Source: Paenibacillus typhae
Lineage (GTDB): Bacteria > Bacillota > Bacilli > Paenibacillales > Paenibacillaceae
NCBI RefSeq assembly: GCF_900099765.1
Contig: NZ_FNDX01000052.1
Coordinates: 1-41,576 of the forward strand
DNA: 41,576 nt
Direction of reading: 5' to 3'
Under the pieces are notes generated by a model. It was given only the letters and a program-made list of their open reading frames with translations. It ran no database searches and was not told where the DNA came from. Positions 39,755-41,576 of this stretch are shown here, one piece after another. How positions within the stretch are numbered: position 1 is the stretch's first letter; each line of letters starts with the position of its first letter. The position numbers were made by a program, and so were the translations under genes.

Positions 39755-41576
39755 GTAGGAGGCTACCCATTAATAGAGTAGCCGACCTCTCACACCACCG
39801 TACGTACCGTTCGGTATACGGCGGTTCAACCGCATGAGTGCAATTCACGTAGACGCTCGTACTGTGCAGGGAAGTCATAATACCCGGCCTGTGCGAGCTT
39901 TTCGTTTGTTATCGAACGGGATAGCACCGGGCTTCCGGCCACTCGCCAGTAGCCCAGGCGAGAGTTCCCCCATTGGTAGGCCTGCCACTCCGGTATTCCC
40001 AGTTTCCGTAGGTTCTGTACCTTTGTTTTGGGCTTCTTCCATTGCTTCCAGATGTACATTCGCAGGCGTCTTCGCAGCCATTCGCTCCAACCTTGCAGTA
40101 TCCGTTTCATGTCCGCCACATAGTAGTAGCCCATCCATCCCCGAATGTATATCTTCACTTTCTCCATGACTTGGCGCACATTCCTGCCCTGACTGCGACT
40201 CGTCAGTTCTTTCAATTTCTTCTTTGCTTTGGCGAGGGATTGACTATGGGCTCGGATATATACTCCATCCCTGTTCTTTCCCAAGGCAAAGCCAAGAAAC
40301 TTGAAATGCTTCCGCGCCACTACGCTCACGACCTTACTTTTCTGCGTATTCATCTGGAGTCTTAGTTTGCTCTCCAGGTACTTCCGGCAGGATTCCAGAA
40401 GCCGCGTCGCTGCCCGTTTGCTCTTCGCCAGCACCACGATGTCATCTGCATACCGAATGACGTTTACTCCACGGCTGCTCATTTCCTGGTCGAATTCGTT
40501 CAGGTAAATGTTCGCGAGCAGCGGAGATAATGGTCCTCCTTGCGGAGAACCTTCCTCCGTTTTGCAGTGCACCCCGTTCTCCATAACCCCACTTTTCAGA
40601 TATTTCTTAATCAACTCGGTTACACGTTTATCTTGAATTTGTTTACGCAAGAGGTTCATTAGCAGCTCATGGTTCAGGGTGTCAAAGTATTTGGAAAGGT
40701 CGATTTCTACGGCGTAGCTGTAGCCCTGTTCTGCGTAGGCTTTTACTTGCCGGATGGCCTGCTGCGCGCTCCGCCCGGGCCGGTAGCCGTAGCTTCCGTC
40801 TGAGAAGAGCGGCTCAAACAGCGGTTGCAGCTGCTGGGCGATCGCCTGCTGGATCACTCGGTCCACGACTGTGGGTATGCCAAGCTTCCGTACTCCACTT
40901 CCATCTGGTTTGGGAATTTCCTTGCGCCGTACCGGGCTTGGCTTGTACCTTCCTTCCCGGATATTTCGCAACAGCTCGCCCTTATGTTCCTGTAACCATG
41001 GCAGCGCATCTTCGACGGTCATTCCGTCGATTCCCGGCGCTCCATGGTTGCGTTTAACCTGCTTGTACGCTCTGTTCAGATTATCTCTGTCCAGAATCTG
41101 TTCCAGCAGGTCCATTGCACCGTCTCTTTCTCTACGTTCCCGAATGTCGGCACTCCGCGCTCCCGCATACTCTTCGCGTTCCACGTTATCCCTTTGCGGG
41201 CAGCCCTTCCGGTATTCTGCTTTCATCGCGCCGACTCTCCTTCCTGTATGCACTCGAGACTTACGATTGTTCGGCCCTTCCCGAAAAAAAAAAACTTTCC
41301 GGTACTATGGCCTCTGCTGACTTCTCACAGCAAGCTTTACTCCGTCTTTCGGATTTTTTTTCTACCGGACGTCTGTGAGATCTCCCCGGGTAAGAGCGAT
41401 AACTTTCCCCTCATCTATCTGCCACATTTACATCCTGGGATTCGGGCAGTATTGGACTTCGCTTTGTTAGGCAAGCTCGTCCGTCCCAGCATGCCTTCTA
41501 TGTGATTTCTGTTCGTCAGACCGAGGGTTTGCCTCCGGCTTCCTTCAGATTCCACCTCGCGGTGGACACCCTTGCC
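39755..41576 (-). mobile_element. Group II intron (5' end outside the window)
   Basis: On the minus strand a domain V-like hairpin (39794-39827, with CCGCCGTATACC and GGTACGTACGGTGG) and a domain VI-like hairpin (39761-39783, GGCTACTC / GGGTAGCC with TATTAAT in the loop) follow the reverse transcriptase stop. Upstream of the ORF (41254-41576) lie domain I-type segments such as GTGTCCACCGCGAGGTGG and GGTCTGACGAACAG. The 3' end is estimated near 39755 (ends in AC); the first base is beyond 41576. It is inserted antisense just after the dipeptidase gene. Confidence 0.85.
39826..41226 (-). CDS. ltrA: Group II intron reverse transcriptase/maturase
   Basis: A 466-residue intron-encoded protein. 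The RT domain covers about 50-330, with GIPTVVDRVIQQA, DGSYGYRPGRSA, the catalytic YADD in RYADDIVVLAKS, and SPQGGPLSPLLANIYLNEFD. The maturase (GIIM/X) domain (about 350-420) has VKIYIRGWMGYYYVADM. No HNH endonuclease domain follows, as in the short C-like/IIC intron proteins. The frame is intact, so the intron may be mobile. ATG at 41226 is chosen after GGAG; the start at 41253 is the alternative. The stop codon overlaps the domain V region. Confidence 0.92.
   Translation of the reverse strand: MKAEYRKGCPQRDNVEREEYAGARSADIRERRERDGAMDLLEQILDRDNLNRAYKQVKRNHGAPGIDGMTVEDALPWLQEHKGELLRNIREGRYKPSPVRRKEIPKPDGSGVRKLGIPTVVDRVIQQAIAQQLQPLFEPLFSDGSYGYRPGRSAQQAIRQVKAYAEQGYSYAVEIDLSKYFDTLNHELLMNLLRKQIQDKRVTELIKKYLKSGVMENGVHCKTEEGSPQGGPLSPLLANIYLNEFDQEMSSRGVNVIRYADDIVVLAKSKRAATRLLESCRKYLESKLRLQMNTQKSKVVSVVARKHFKFLGFALGKNRDGVYIRAHSQSLAKAKKKLKELTSRSQGRNVRQVMEKVKIYIRGWMGYYYVADMKRILQGWSEWLRRRLRMYIWKQWKKPKTKVQNLRKLGIPEWQAYQWGNSRLGYWRVAGSPVLSRSITNEKLAQAGYYDFPAQYERLRELHSCG

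Overview
The window reads as chromosomal DNA of a spore-forming, low-to-mid GC Firmicute, most likely Paenibacillus or a close relative. Ribosome binding sites are strong (AGGAGG type). Many proteins match Bacillus subtilis families (YhaM, PucR/PucF/PucG/PucH/PucM, YufNOPQ/NupNOPQ, YwrA/YwrB/YwrD, YjhB, YhfF). Intergenic regions hold many U-tailed hairpin terminators. No rRNA, tRNA, CRISPR array or prophage was seen. All family calls come from reading protein motifs; no database search was run.

Layout. (1) 1-7.1 kb: housekeeping and stress genes: a zinc-ribbon protein, a CPBP membrane protease, an HD phosphohydrolase, PspC and PspA, a TerD-vWA protein, a DEDDh exonuclease and the exoribonuclease YhaM. 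(2) 7.2-11.1 kb: a secreted protein with three FMN-attachment domains, divergent from a ferrochelatase of the E. coli type. The region between them carries two tandem Rex/FNR-like palindromes. (3) 11.2-12.6 kb: an IDEAL-domain protein, a decayed serine-hydrolase fragment and an inverted pair of diverged repeats. (4) 12.6-27.0 kb: a 14-kb block of 12 genes, all on the minus strand, for purine breakdown. It holds the regulator PucR, a degenerate MobA/PucB-like protein, a BMP-type ABC transporter, OHCU decarboxylase, HIU hydrolase, allantoinase, allantoate amidohydrolase, the PucG aminotransferase and adenine deaminase. (5) 27.0-28.4 kb: a non-coding stretch with a broken gene start, G-rich tandem repeats, dispersed repeats and hairpins. 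(6) 28.4-32.7 kb: an AMI1-like amidase and a cytosolic gamma-glutamyltransferase-family protein, followed divergently by a split chromate transporter pair. (7) 32.7-39.7 kb: assorted genes (PH domain, a small GerP-like protein, ABC-F, ASCH, a small membrane protein, Nudix, an RNA/DNA methyltransferase, an M20 dipeptidase). (8) 39.75 kb to the end: most of a group II intron with an intact reverse transcriptase; its 5' end lies outside the window.

How the genes fit together. The puc block encodes uptake of a purine-like compound and all steps from 5-hydroxyisourate to ureidoglycine and glycine plus oxalurate. Urate oxidase and xanthine dehydrogenase are not in the window. The adjacent GGT-family protein and amidase resemble, in kind and order, the hpx oxalurate/oxamate genes of Klebsiella, so the locus may carry purine nitrogen recovery past oxalurate. 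A consensus GlnR/TnrA box and a PucR-like box upstream of pucR fit nitrogen-limitation control. The flavoprotein/ferrochelatase pair looks like a separate redox-regulated unit.
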